Shown here one piece after another: positions 17,467-25,686 of a DNA stretch of 64,000 nucleotides. The translations under genes were made by a program, and so were the position numbers. This stretch comes from DASXKD01 sp963703605 (GTDB lineage: Bacteria; Actinomycetota; Actinomycetes; Streptosporangiales; Streptosporangiaceae). The notes beneath the pieces were generated by a model. It saw only the letters and a list, made by a program, of their open reading frames with translations, searched no databases and was not told the DNA's origin. The stretch is taken from positions 1 to 64,000 of the forward strand of contig CAVPFC010000048.1 in assembly GCA_963703605.1 (NCBI GenBank). Direction: 5' to 3'. Each line of letters begins with the position of its first letter. Position 1 is the stretch's first letter.

Positions 17467-18036
17467 ATGCACATGACAAGCATGACGAGGCAGTACAGCG
17501 CCGCGGCGAGCCAAGCGCGCAATGCTGTGGAGAAGACCGTTGACGTCTGGACGGAGGGCGCGCGGACGGTGACGGGCCGGCTTTCTGGGCTGCCGCAGGT
17601 GGACCTGGTCCCGGCCGTGGAACGCTACTTCGACCTGGTGCAGCGGACGGTAGACATCAACCGCCGTCTCGTCGTCAGGTGGGCGGAGGCGGCGGGCACA
17701 CTGTCCGGCGTAGTGCGCGAGAAGGCCGGGTCGGCCGGTGATGTCGTGCGCGAAAAGGCCGAGGCGGCCGGTGACATCGCGCGCGAGCAGGCGGTGAAGG
17801 CCGAGAAGGGCGCCCGCGAGCAGGCCGCGAAAGCCGATCAGGCCGAGAAGGATCTGGCCCGCCAGGCTCGCCAGGCCGAGCGGGAGCACGCCAGGCGGGC
17901 TCACCAAAGGGCCCGCCAGCCATACGAAGGCCTGTCCAAGGCCCAGCTGAGCGACCTGCTGGCCAAGCGGGACCTACCCAAGACGGGCAACATAGACGAG
18001 CTCATCGAGCGCCTCGCCGAGGCAGACGGCAGGTAA
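17467..18036 (+). CDS. Phasin-like protein with a C-terminal SAP/Rho-N-like motif
   Basis: 189 aa, no signal peptide. Residues about 1-85 are amphipathic helix (SQARNAVEKTVDVW, LPQVDLVPAVERYFDLVQRTVDINRRLVVRWAEAAG), resembling actinobacterial phasin or granule-associated proteins and the 30130 protein of this window. Residues 85-150 are an Ala/Lys/Glu/Arg repeat of about 11 residues (VREKAGSAGDV, VREKAEAAGDI, AREQAVKAEKG), like heparin-binding haemagglutinin tails. The end (YEGLSKAQLSDLLAKRDLPK, NIDELIERLAEAD) is a helix-extended-helix SAP/Rho-N-type motif, usually for nucleic acid binding. It could tether polyhydroxybutyrate granules to DNA, as PhaM-type proteins do elsewhere (inference). 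First ATG at 17467; 17473 and 17482 are alternatives. Confidence 0.6.
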   Translation: MHMTSMTRQYSAAASQARNAVEKTVDVWTEGARTVTGRLSGLPQVDLVPAVERYFDLVQRTVDINRRLVVRWAEAAGTLSGVVREKAGSAGDVVREKAEAAGDIAREQAVKAEKGAREQAAKADQAEKDLARQARQAEREHARRAHQRARQPYEGLSKAQLSDLLAKRDLPKTGNIDELIERLAEADGR

Positions 18037-18149
18037 TACCCGACACCTCCGTAAGAGACCATCTCGGCTCAACAAGCCGCACAGCGGTCTGGCGGAGGGG
18101 GGAGGGGGACACAAGCCTGGGACGCCGTGTCACTGCTGGCGGTGGCAGG

Positions 18150-18989
18150 CTAGATGGCGGACCAGAGAGTGTGGGCTCGCTCGCCGCAGGACATCGCCTG
18201 TGTCAGGCCAGCTTCCAGCGCGGGCGCAGCGATGGCCGCATCGAGCAGGTTGGTGCCCATCGCAGCGGCTGCCGCGCTGTCTGGTGTGATCACCAGCGTG
18301 GCTGCGGTGCCGAGCGTGGCCAGCTCCTTTTGCAGTGGGTCAGGCGGAGTCAGGTGCCCGATGGCGTTGAGCACGATGACAGCCGAGGACCCGGCCGCGA
18401 GGTCAGCGTTAGTAGCCGACCGGATGCCGCCATCCATGTACCGCCGCCCGCCGACCGTCACAGGTGGATAGGCGGCGGGAACGGCGCAACTCGCCGCGAC
18501 CGCACGGTCGAACGGGACGCCAGAGCCGCCGTGCCAGGCAACCGGCTCACCCGACTCGGCGTCTACGGCGGTCACCAGGAACCGGCGCTTTGGCCAGTGG
18601 TCCGTGGCCGGCAGCAAGGAGGCAATCCGCGCGATATAAGGCTGCTCATCGCCGCCCGCCGCACGGGCAGCGGCCCCCACCCGGCGGCGCGCCTCCGCAG
18701 GATCCAGTCCCTGGTCGAACATGGGCGCCAACGCGCTGAGGATGACCTCAAGGCTGACGGCCGGCACCGCGGCAGCGCCGGCTCCCGGGGAGGCAGGCGA
18801 CATAACGGCCAGCGCCTGCAGGTCCGTGCCGAACGCCACGTGTGAACCGACAATCGACCCCGCCGACGTACCGACGATCACATCTGCCGACGACAGATCA
18901 ACCCCCGCCCGCCGCAGGCCTATGACGATTCCCGCCTCCCAGGCGACCCCCGCGATCCCGCCGCCTCCAAGCACCACACCGCGAGTCAT
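18150..18989 (-). CDS. Patatin-like phospholipase
   Basis: About 279 aa serine acyl hydrolase. GGGGIAGVAWEAG is the oxyanion loop (DGGG-like), VGTSAGSIVGS carries the nucleophilic Ser (GxSxG), and YMDGGIRS holds the catalytic Asp (DGG). These are the complete Ser-Asp dyad motifs of bacterial patatins, which cleave acyl chains from lipids in the cytoplasm or at the membrane. I start at ATG 18989 because the core motif follows at once; the frame also has an ATG at 19040. No clear ribosome site decides. Neighbours are unrelated. Confidence 0.85.
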   Translation of the reverse strand: MTRGVVLGGGGIAGVAWEAGIVIGLRRAGVDLSSADVIVGTSAGSIVGSHVAFGTDLQALAVMSPASPGAGAAAVPAVSLEVILSALAPMFDQGLDPAEARRRVGAAARAAGGDEQPYIARIASLLPATDHWPKRRFLVTAVDAESGEPVAWHGGSGVPFDRAVAASCAVPAAYPPVTVGGRRYMDGGIRSATNADLAAGSSAVIVLNAIGHLTPPDPLQKELATLGTAATLVITPDSAAAAAMGTNLLDAAIAAPALEAGLTQAMSCGERAHTLWSAI

Positions 18990-19339
18990 AAAGCCCAGTC
19001 TGCCCGTAGCCGACGGCCCGCGCGGAGCAGGCGGCGTCATGGGCGATCACACACAGCGGGGGGAGGAGCTTCCTGTTACCGTCAGTCACCCACCGATCGA
19101 CGTCCGATTCCGCGTTGAGGTACATCGCGCCGCGAGCCCGGGGTCAAAGGACAGGAAAGGAGTGAGCATCTGACTGTCTGGCCTGCTCAAGCCGTGGACC
19201 GGCGATGCCCGCCGCTTGCTGGCCACCAGGTGATCCGTACGCCCTCAGAACCAGCAACCCTGCGCCGTTGTCGTGGCCGGGCCCTGGCCGCAGAAGATCT
19301 GGTGTTTCGACGGAGCTTCACCGGGCAGCCTTCGTGGCT

Positions 19340-19624
19340 ATGTACAGCAGAACTTCCAGTGGCGGGCTGATCGGGCTTGCAGTTGTGCTCGTAGTCATCG
19401 GCGCCATCATGCGATTCGCGGTAACCGTCAGAACCAGCGGCTTCAACATTCACAAAGTCGGCGACATCTTGCTCCTTGTAGGGATCATCCTCGCCATCTT
19501 GAGCATCGTCCTGATCGTCATGACCTCGCGGCGGCGCGTCACCACACGCACGGACATCCGAGGCACACCCACTGGTGAGCAGCGGGTGCAGGAGCGGCAG
19601 GACTGGGGCGGCGACCCTTACTAA
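19340..19624 (+). CDS. DUF6458-like small membrane protein
   Basis: About 94 aa from ATG 19340 (GTG 19334 and further upstream starts are possible). GLIGLAVVLVVIGAIMRFAV then VGDILLLVGIILAILSIVLIVM give two transmembrane helices joined by a short loop with NIHKVGDILL, the DUF6458 layout. The tail is polar and basic. A paralogue lies at 28400-28771. Function unknown. Confidence 0.65.
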   Translation: MYSRTSSGGLIGLAVVLVVIGAIMRFAVTVRTSGFNIHKVGDILLLVGIILAILSIVLIVMTSRRRVTTRTDIRGTPTGEQRVQERQDWGGDPY

Positions 19625-19721
19625 CTCAGAACGAGCCTGGCCGGGAATACATGCAGGCACTGTGGAAAGAAGCCAGCGATGTGTTACCTGAATGTCGGCC
19701 AGGCGAGTGAGGAGGCTGGCA

Positions 19722-21212
19722 ATGGCGTCGGAGGCTAAGGCCGCGCAGCCGGGACGGAACGTGCTGGAGGATCTGGATTCACGGATCCCCACGAATTTCT
19801 ACTGGTATCTGGCCGTGCTTGCCTGCGTCGGCGGATTCCTGTTCGGGTACGACACATCCAACATCGGCTCGGCACTGGGCTTCATTCCCTACCATTTGTC
19901 CAGCTTTGCTACCGGGTACCTGGTGGCCGGGGCTTCCCTGGGCGCCGCGGCGGGCGCGCTTATCGCCGGGCCGCTGACCGACCACTTCGGCCGCAAGGTC
20001 CTGCTGGTCACCGACGCCGCCATCTACGCCATCGGCGCGCTGCTGTCGGCGTTCACCGTGGACGCGGCCATGCTGCTGTTGTCGCGCACGCTCATCGGCC
20101 TGGCCATCGGCGCGGATTCCGCGATCGCTACCTCCTATATCGCCGAATTCGCGCCCCGGGACCGGCGCGGCCAGCTCAGCATCATCCAGCAGTGGATGAT
20201 CACGGTGGGGATCCTCGTGTCCTACATCGTGGCCGTGATCGTCCTCAAGACCGCGCCGGGCAGCGCCGGTAACACCGACTGGCGGCTCATCCTCGGCCTG
20301 GGCGCGGTGCCCGCGATCGTCGCGGTGGCGCTGCGATCCAAGATGCCCGAGTCCCCGCGCTGGCTGATGCTGCACCGCCGTTTCGACGACACCCGGAAGG
20401 CTTTCGGCCTGCTGGGCATGGATGTCACCGACGCCGAGGTACGCCGTGCCGCCGACGAAGTCAACGCACAAGAGCAGCAACGGCGGCGGCGGACCGCGTG
20501 GACGGCCGGCGTCCGGCGCGCGCTGATCGTGGTCTGCGTCTTTTTCATCTTCCAGCAGATCACCGGGATCAACGTGCCGTTCTACTACGGCCCGACGATC
20601 CTCTCGAGCTTCTTCCAGAGCGGGCACAACGCGGTCAACGCCGCGGTCGCCGGAGTCGAAGTCACCGCCATCCTCGGCGCGGTCAACGTGATCGCGACCT
20701 ACTTCGCCTTCAAGTGGATCGACAAGGTTGGCCGGCGACCGCTGGCCATCTGGGGCTACGCGGGCATGACCGTGTTCATCCTGCTCGCGGCGTTCGGGGT
20801 GGCGTTCCTAACCGACCTGCCCAAGACCGTGGTGGTCATGGTCGGCTTCTCCTTCTTCATCACCTCGTTCGCGATCGGCGTCGGCGGGACGGGCTGGCTG
20901 ATCCAGGGCGAGGTCTTCCCCACCTCGGTACGCGGCCGGGCGGCGGCGATCGCCGCGTGTGTCGACTGGCTGGCCAACTACGCGCTCATCGAGGCGTTCC
21001 CGGCTTGGCATAACGGCATCGGGCTGGCATGGGTGATGGTCTGCTTCGCGGTGCTCTGCGTGGTGGCGATCGGGTTCGTATACCGGTTCCTGCCCGAGAC
21101 CAAGGGCCTGTCGGTGGAGCAGACCGTACACGTTTTCGAGCGGGAGGCCCGTTCCGGCACGCCAACCCGGGTAACGACCGGTCCCCCCGACGCCCGGCCC
21201 AATCCCACCTGA
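19722..21212 (+). CDS. MFS sugar-porter family transporter
   Basis: 496 aa with 12 predicted helices. Sugar-porter signatures are present: FGYDTSNIGSALGF near the first helix, GPLTDHFGRKVLL, RTLIGLAIGADSAIATSYIAEFAPRDRRGQL, MPESPRWLM, QQITGINVPFYYGPTIL, DKVGRRPL and YRFLPETKGLSVEQ. It likely brings in a sugar or polyol by proton symport. GAGGAGG stands 7 nt before ATG 19722; an upstream ATG at 19692 lacks one. Monocistronic by layout. Confidence 0.9.
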   Translation: MASEAKAAQPGRNVLEDLDSRIPTNFYWYLAVLACVGGFLFGYDTSNIGSALGFIPYHLSSFATGYLVAGASLGAAAGALIAGPLTDHFGRKVLLVTDAAIYAIGALLSAFTVDAAMLLLSRTLIGLAIGADSAIATSYIAEFAPRDRRGQLSIIQQWMITVGILVSYIVAVIVLKTAPGSAGNTDWRLILGLGAVPAIVAVALRSKMPESPRWLMLHRRFDDTRKAFGLLGMDVTDAEVRRAADEVNAQEQQRRRRTAWTAGVRRALIVVCVFFIFQQITGINVPFYYGPTILSSFFQSGHNAVNAAVAGVEVTAILGAVNVIATYFAFKWIDKVGRRPLAIWGYAGMTVFILLAAFGVAFLTDLPKTVVVMVGFSFFITSFAIGVGGTGWLIQGEVFPTSVRGRAAAIAACVDWLANYALIEAFPAWHNGIGLAWVMVCFAVLCVVAIGFVYRFLPETKGLSVEQTVHVFEREARSGTPTRVTTGPPDARPNPT

Positions 21213-21377
21213 GCCAGCCTCCGAAAGCGCCACCCGCGGGGCCACCGGCGGGGTGGGGCCATGCCTCAGGTCACCTGACACAGTCAATGGCGGTCTGACC
21301 ACCGGTCACTCACACTCCCGCCTGGGTGGGCCTGAGCGGTGCGCTCGCTGCGCCAGCCGCACTGCATGGTCCGCTGG

Positions 21378-21743
21378 TCAAAGTGGCACGGCCGGGCCAG
21401 CTGCGGACGTGTGCTTGTGCTGGCTGAGCAGGCGCTCACGGAGGTAGCCGAGCGCGTGGGCCTTCATCAGGCCGACATAACCCACTTGCATCAGGTCCTC
21501 GGCCGGCTCAGTACCGCCCCTGTAGCGCCGCACGCACGAGCACACCAGGTTGCGGTGACGGCTCACCAGCAGCTCACACGCCGCAGCGCGCGATCCGCTG
21601 CCGCCCGCCACCGACCGGATCATGCCCAGCAGCTCCCAGTCATCCAGCCCGGCCAGATACTTCTGGAGCACGCGGCCACCCGAAACGGGCGCGAGCGGCA
21701 CGACATCCCCGGGAGGTATTGGCGGTGAAGAAATTGCTGCCAT
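21378..21743 (-). pseudogene. Truncated SigB/SigF-type sigma factor
   Basis: The reverse frame from ATG 21743 reads SRAAACELLVSRHRNLVCSCVRRYRG then AEDLMQVGYVGLMKA, which is sigma-70 region 2.1-2.2 of the group-3 stress sigma factors. The sequence should go on with region 2.3-2.4 (INNFDP-type) but switches to HALGYLRERLLSQHKHTSAAG and stops at 21378. Regions 2.3 to 4 are missing, so no -10 or -35 recognition remains. It is either a deletion remnant or a short protein that could still bind core RNA polymerase or an anti-sigma factor. Confidence 0.6.
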
Positions 21744-21814
21744 GCTCGCCTCGGCTCGCAGCGTGGACCGTGCCCGCTGGGCGCTGCCGGTAGCTGGTGC
21801 AGCGGCTCCCTGGC

Positions 21815-22711
21815 TCAGCTGATGAACAGTGCTATCGCAATAAACTGGCACGTCGCGGCTGCGCAGACGTAGGCGTGAAAAACCTCGTGGTAGCCGAACA
21901 CCGACGGGTACGGGTCGGGGCGGCGGCGGTGGTAGGAGATCGCCCCGGTCGTATAGAGCAGGCCGCCCGCGAGCATCAGCGTTCCGGGCGCGGAACCGGC
22001 GTGGATCCACACTCCCGGAAGCGCAAGGCCAGCCAACCATCCCAGCCCCAAGAACGTCGCGCCGACCACAACCTCCGGCGCGCGCATCCGCGCCATGTGG
22101 ATCGTGGCCGCTGTCAGCGTCAGTGACCACATCACGATCAGGCAGGTCAGCCTGAAAGCGCCGCGCATAGCGAGCAGGTACGCAGGAGTTGCGGTGCCGG
22201 CAATAAGGAAGAAGATCATCGCGTGGTCCAGGCGCTGCAGCCGCTGGCGCCACGCGTCAGTCCAGTTGCCGCGGTGATATAGCGCGCTGATCCCGAACAA
22301 TGCGCTCACGCTGGTCACGTAGATGGCGATGGCCGTGATCCGCGTGGACCCTTGCGCGCGGACAAGCAGCAGCGTGCCGAGCACCAGCGACGCCCCGAAC
22401 CAGATCAGGTGCAGCCAGCCGCGCAAAACCGGCTTCGTGTAGTAGACACCGCGCCGGGCATCGTAAAGCGCATCCGCCACCGGCGGGCGCGGCGCCGCTG
22501 GCGCGGAATCCATGGCCGTCCCGTGGCTCCACGCCTTCGCCGCCTGCGCCGGGGTCCCGGATAGCGGATGCCTACCCCACTCCGCCGACGCCTGCACGCT
22601 CTTGGGGTAGCAGGCCAGGCGGCGATCCCCCGCTGCCCTGTCAATTCCGGCCGGCGTGAAGCGCTCGCTCAGCTGCTCCTCGGTGAAAGGCCGATGGGTG
22701 GGATCAGGCAT
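21815..22711 (-). CDS. trhA: PAQR / hemolysin-III-type membrane protein (TrhA-like)
   Basis: 298 aa. The C-terminal 200 residues are seven hydrophobic helices with PAQR metal-site patterns: SALFGISALYHRG (Ser and His), RLDHAMIFFLIAGTATP (Asp and His), and FGYHEVFHAYVCAAA (two His). Bacterial members (YqfA/TrhA) act in membrane-fluidity homeostasis. The N-terminal 95 residues are polar, soluble and not part of the family core; an internal ATG near 22514 would remove most of them. It is preceded by a 33-codon leader frame and a conserved upstream element shared with the FtsH-like and cytochrome b genes. Confidence 0.85.
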   Translation of the reverse strand: MPDPTHRPFTEEQLSERFTPAGIDRAAGDRRLACYPKSVQASAEWGRHPLSGTPAQAAKAWSHGTAMDSAPAAPRPPVADALYDARRGVYYTKPVLRGWLHLIWFGASLVLGTLLLVRAQGSTRITAIAIYVTSVSALFGISALYHRGNWTDAWRQRLQRLDHAMIFFLIAGTATPAYLLAMRGAFRLTCLIVMWSLTLTAATIHMARMRAPEVVVGATFLGLGWLAGLALPGVWIHAGSAPGTLMLAGGLLYTTGAISYHRRRPDPYPSVFGYHEVFHAYVCAAATCQFIAIALFIS

Positions 22712-22716
22712 TTCGC

Positions 22717-22818
22717 TTATCGCTCAAACCTCGGCGTCGCCTGGCGTTGTTGCGCCAAAGGATCGCCCGCCCCGTGGCTGGCAGAAAGCCGGGCTCCGCC
22801 GGCGATAAGTGCTCTCAT
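22717..22818 (-). CDS. 33-codon leader frame before trhA
   Basis: ATG 22818 follows GAGGTGG closely and reads MRALIAGGARLSASHGAG to a TAA ending 5 nt before the trhA ATG. The same GAGGTGG context precedes the cytochrome b start (48772), so ribosome loading here is plausible. It may be a short coupled peptide or simply the leader of trhA. No family recognised. Confidence 0.35.
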   Translation of the reverse strand: MRALIAGGARLSASHGAGDPLAQQRQATPRFER

Positions 22819-22820
22819 GC

Positions 22821-22869
22821 GCCACCTCGGCTGGCCTACGAGTAGGGCGCCACCGAGGTCCAGAGCAGC
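22821..22869 (-). promoter_or_regulatory. Conserved upstream element, copy A (trhA)
   Basis: On the reverse strand GCTGCTCTGGACCTCGGTGG continues with C, then an inverted pair CCTAC-TC-GTAGG, then GAGGTGG. The 21-nt block recurs before the cytochrome b gene (48808-48828, identical) and before the FtsH-like gene (25981-26001, one change). In all three it ends 30-35 nt before a start codon. TGGACC-TC-GGTGGC resembles a degenerate DosR/DevR-type box (GGGACy..rGTCCC); this is only a resemblance. Confidence 0.6.
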
Positions 22870-23115
22870 GGGAGCCGCAATCTCGCGTACCTGTCGGCAC
22901 GCCGAGCGCGATCGTCCTGATTAAGAAGTTACGCGCGATCCGCCGGGACCACCAGCGGCGTGGCATGGCCAGACAGAACGCCACCTCTTTAGCTGTGGCG
23001 ACGAGCAGGCCGGGTGAGCTGAGGAAGCCGTCAGGCAGTCGGCTGCTGCGGGATAGGTGGTAGGGGGCGAGCTTCACGTCTCCTTGTTGTGGTCCGGTGG
23101 TGAGAGGATGCAGAC

Positions 23116-23292
23116 ATGAGCGACCGCCAGCCCTGGTGGAAGCCAGCACGGACGTGGCGCCCCCGTATCCGACAGCGGCAGTGGCTGAAGAAGCAGCGGC
23201 TCTACGGCTTCAGGGGCGGCGAGGATGCACCACGCCGCGAGACTGACATCAGGCAGATGCCACCAGAGGGGGAACAGGAGGAGGAAGAGTGA
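23116..23292 (+). CDS. Small charged hypothetical protein
   Basis: 58 aa: Trp/Arg/Lys-rich first half (QPWWKPARTWRPRIRQRQW) and acidic tail (PPEGEQEEEE). GAGAGGA lies upstream of ATG 23116. No hydrophobic segment. The strong charge split and clear start support a real gene, but no family is recognised. Confidence 0.4.
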   Translation: MSDRQPWWKPARTWRPRIRQRQWLKKQRLYGFRGGEDAPRRETDIRQMPPEGEQEEEE

Positions 23293-23387
23293 GAGCAGCA
23301 GCCCGCCGCTAGCACCGCTCCAAAACATGACGGGGGACTGTGACCTGCGGCTTGGTTGGGCAGGCACGTGCCGGTGGATCGCGGGTC

Positions 23388-23528
23388 ATGGCCTTTCGCC
23401 TGCTCTATCTGATCGCGATCCGGGTGTTCGGCATGGCTCATGCTGGCAGACCGCGGGCAGGCGTCGATCTGTCCCGGGGCCGCGCGGGGGACGCGGTCCG
23501 GGGCCTTTGTTTGAGGCCACGCGTGTGA
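23388..23528 (+). pseudogene. Remnant of an integrase/transposase N-terminus
   Basis: MAFRLLYLIAIRVFG is the characteristic opening of actinobacterial integrase-core transposases that normally continue with LVLL-R and EVAVLRRQ. Here the match ends after about 15 residues and unrelated Arg/Gly-rich sequence runs to a stop at 23528. No catalytic part or terminal repeats are seen nearby. It marks an old insertion and deletion. Confidence 0.5.
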
Positions 23529-23566
23529 CACGTTCGGGTGGTGATGTCAGATCCAGGCCGCCGCGG

Positions 23567-24058
23567 TTACGGTCGGCTTCCGTTCGCGGCCGATGCCGCC
23601 GGTGCGGGCGCGCCGGCGGGGACGCCTGGGCTGGGCTGGCCGTCCGCCGGCCCTGACTGCGGGGCGGCATCGCTGCCCGTGATGCCGTTGTCCAGGGTGC
23701 TGGCGGTGTAGGCGCGGGCGGTGTCGCGCTGGCCGATGAGGTCGTCGCGGTCCTTGCTGACCGCGGCGGTCTCCTGGCGGGACTCGGCGGTCTCGCGCTG
23801 GGACTGCCTAAGCCCGCGCCGCGCCGCGCGGCCACGGCGGGAGGTGTGCCGCGCGCCGGCCAGCAGCAGCCACAGCCCGAACAAGGCCACCGCCCCCACA
23901 GCGATGCCATACAGGAACACCGTGCCAGAGCCGGTCACGTGGTACCCGAGCACCGAGAACCCGTGCGCGAGCCCGTGCGTGCCGCCGTTGCCGAGAACCC
24001 CGGCCACGCCGACGACGACCGCGGCGACCACGATGACGAGCCCAAGAATAATGATCAT
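23567..24058 (-). CDS. Small two-helix membrane protein, divergent from tetR copy 1
   Basis: 163 aa. ATG 24058 with GGAG upstream; begins MIIILGLVIVVAAVVVG, one helix, then an extracytoplasmic loop (GTHGLAHGFSVLGYHVTGSG), a second helix (FLYGIAVGAVALFGLWLLLAG) and a cytoplasmic tail of about 85 residues with a coiled-coil-like part (SQRETAESRQETAAVSKDRDD) ending SAANGSRP. It shares its promoter region, with a TGTAGGTCTACAG operator, with the tetR gene at 24192. A shrunken paralogue with the same first and last residues is at 25120. Function unknown; likely a target of that TetR. Confidence 0.65.
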   Translation of the reverse strand: MIIILGLVIVVAAVVVGVAGVLGNGGTHGLAHGFSVLGYHVTGSGTVFLYGIAVGAVALFGLWLLLAGARHTSRRGRAARRGLRQSQRETAESRQETAAVSKDRDDLIGQRDTARAYTASTLDNGITGSDAAPQSGPADGQPSPGVPAGAPAPAASAANGSRP

Positions 24059-24080
24059 GACGCACTCCGAGGTGTTCACG

Positions 24081-24122
24081 CTGTAGACCTACAATGTAAC
24101 ACCAACGTAGAGTATCTTCTAC
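24081..24122. promoter_or_regulatory. TetR operator region, copy 1
   Basis: CTGTAGACCTACA (24081-24093, an inverted repeat) and GTAGA-gtatct-TCTAC (24107-24122) lie in the 133-bp divergent region between the small membrane gene and tetR. The first site is the reverse complement of the sites at 25044-25056 and 39891-39904, so it is very likely the operator of the duplicated TetR. Confidence 0.65.
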
Positions 24123-24191
24123 ACCGTAGACCGACATCGTAAGTAAGCGGAGGCCCGCCGCGCCCGGCCACATGAGAAAGGTGCCCCTGCG

Positions 24192-24905
24192 ATGACCCGA
24201 TCACCAGCCGGCCGCACCGCCGGTGCCGTCGGCAACGGCAGCGGCAGCGGCAAGATCACCCGCGAGATGGTGCTGGCCGCCGCGCTGGAGATCATCGATG
24301 CCGACGGGGCCGACGGGCTGTCCATGCGCCGCCTCGCCCGCGCCCTGGGCCGGGACCCGATGATCCTCTACCGGCACGCGCCGAACAAGGCAGCCCTGCT
24401 CGACGGCGTCGCCGAGACCGTGCTCGCCCAGCTCACCGTCGACCCCGCCGACCCCGACTGGGCCGCCCAGCTGCGCGCCGTCGCCCGCCACTACCGGGCA
24501 CTGGCGCTGGCCCACCCGCACGTGGTGCCGCTGCTGGTCACCCGGCCGCTGGCCACCCCGCTCGCGCTCCGCCCGAAGGGCACCCTGCGCCCGCTCGAAG
24601 ACGTCCTGGCCCTGCTCACCCGCGCCGGGTTCAGCGGACCCGACGCCCTGCACATCTACCGGGCCCTGTTCGGCTTCCTGCACGGCCACATCCTCAACGA
24701 ACTGCAAGAACTCATCGACAACCCCGACGAGACCGACGACCTGCTGCGGCTGGGCCTGCACCGGCTGCCAATCGGCGAATTCCCCCTGCTGCGCAGCCTC
24801 GCCCCCGCCCTGGCCGCCTACGACGGCGCCACCGAACTCGAACGCGGCCTCGACATCCTGCTCACCGGACTCACCACCACACTGACCCCCCAGACGACGG
24901 CGTAA
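24192..24905 (+). CDS. TetR-family repressor, copy 1
   Basis: 237 aa. N-terminal helix-turn-helix: ITREMVLAAALEIIDADGADGLSMRRLARALGRDPMILYRHAPNKAALLDGVAETVL. The rest is the TetR_C (tetracycline-repressor type) ligand domain, with LHIYRALFGFLHGHILNELQEL and LERGLDILLTGLTTTL. From about codon 15 to codon 232 it is virtually identical in protein and DNA to the reverse-strand gene at 39081-39791; only the ends differ (here ...TPQTTA). The two genes are therefore a recent duplication in inverted orientation. Divergent from the 24058 membrane gene and flanked by shared operator sites. Confidence 0.9.
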   Translation: MTRSPAGRTAGAVGNGSGSGKITREMVLAAALEIIDADGADGLSMRRLARALGRDPMILYRHAPNKAALLDGVAETVLAQLTVDPADPDWAAQLRAVARHYRALALAHPHVVPLLVTRPLATPLALRPKGTLRPLEDVLALLTRAGFSGPDALHIYRALFGFLHGHILNELQELIDNPDETDDLLRLGLHRLPIGEFPLLRSLAPALAAYDGATELERGLDILLTGLTTTLTPQTTA

Positions 24906-25043
24906 TTCACTGCGTGCCGATGAGGGTGCATGGGGGCCAAAATGGCCATGTGGCCTGGCGTCCTGGGCAGGACGGTCACAACGACGTCATCGCGATAGCA
25001 CCTTCCCTCCGCTGTCCAGCTCAGAATCATCTGACGTTAACAA

Positions 25044-25086
25044 TGTAGGTCTACAGCGTTGACAGTGACCGCTTCGTAGCGTTTAC
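25044..25086 (+). promoter_or_regulatory. TetR operator and promoter before the truncated paralogue
   Basis: TGTAGGTCTACAG (25044-25056) is followed directly by TTGACA (25058-25063), a 17-bp spacer and TTTACT (25081-25086). The layout around it (GTTAACA then operator then CGTTGACA) mirrors the upstream region of the membrane gene at 24058, showing that promoter and gene start were copied together. Confidence 0.6.
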
Positions 25087-25119
25087 TGTGGGTAACAGCG
25101 TAAATCTCCGGAGTCAACT

Positions 25120-25236
25120 ATGATCATTATTCTCGGTCTCGTCATCTTGGTCGCGGCCGACCGCGAGGCCGCCTCCGACCTTCCTGCCGATCTGGCCGTA
25201 TCAGCGAACTCAGCTGCAAACGGCAGCCGGCCATGA
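25120..25236 (+). pseudogene. Internally deleted copy of the small membrane gene
   Basis: 38 codons: starts MIIILGLVILVAA and ends SANSAANGSRP, matching the first and last residues of the 163-aa protein at 23567-24058, with about 125 residues missing between. The upstream region with its CGGAG site and operator is also conserved. Its stop overlaps the next start (ATGA at 25233). Probably a deletion remnant; a short functional peptide cannot be excluded because start, ribosome site and promoter are kept. Confidence 0.6.
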
Positions 25237-25679
25237 GTATCACCAAGAAGATCGCGTCCGAGTCCGTGCCAGGAATCCGCAGCTGGAGGTACCACAGGAC
25301 TGAGCCTGATCTGCGTCAGCATGTCGAGGTCAGCGATGATGACCGCACCGTCGCCACGGCCGAGGTGATCACCTCCGAAGGATCTGGAGGCACCGCCCGG
25401 GTCTCTTTGCACGCCGAGCCGGGGCACATCACCCCCGGCCGCCGGTCGAGCCTGGTCGATGCTGTGCTGGACCTTCCCGAGGTGATCGAAAGCGCACGCG
25501 TGGAGGCGGCATTCCACCTTGGCGATAGCGAGTCACTGCACCGGCTCCAGGAGCGCTGCGGGGATGCCAGGACCCACTCAGCTGGGTGGAGCGCGCTCTT
25601 CGATGCGAACCTTCCCCCCCGGCCGGGCCAGCCGCACGCCCCAGGCCCAGCCGGCCAGGAACCCCGGCTGGGCGCATAG
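25233..25679 (+). CDS. Hypothetical protein coupled to the deleted copy
   Basis: 148 aa, no signal peptide or membrane helix. Middle part alternates beta-like and helical segments (TVATAEVITSEGSGGTARVSL, SLVDAVLDLPEVIESARVEAAFHLGDSESLHRLQERC). The C-terminal 25 residues are Pro-rich. I do not recognise a family. The ATGA overlap with the 25120 frame puts it under the TetR operator at 25044, so it may belong to the same regulon. Confidence 0.5.
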   Translation: MSITKKIASESVPGIRSWRYHRTEPDLRQHVEVSDDDRTVATAEVITSEGSGGTARVSLHAEPGHITPGRRSSLVDAVLDLPEVIESARVEAAFHLGDSESLHRLQERCGDARTHSAGWSALFDANLPPRPGQPHAPGPAGQEPRLGA

Positions 25680-25686
25680 TGATGGC

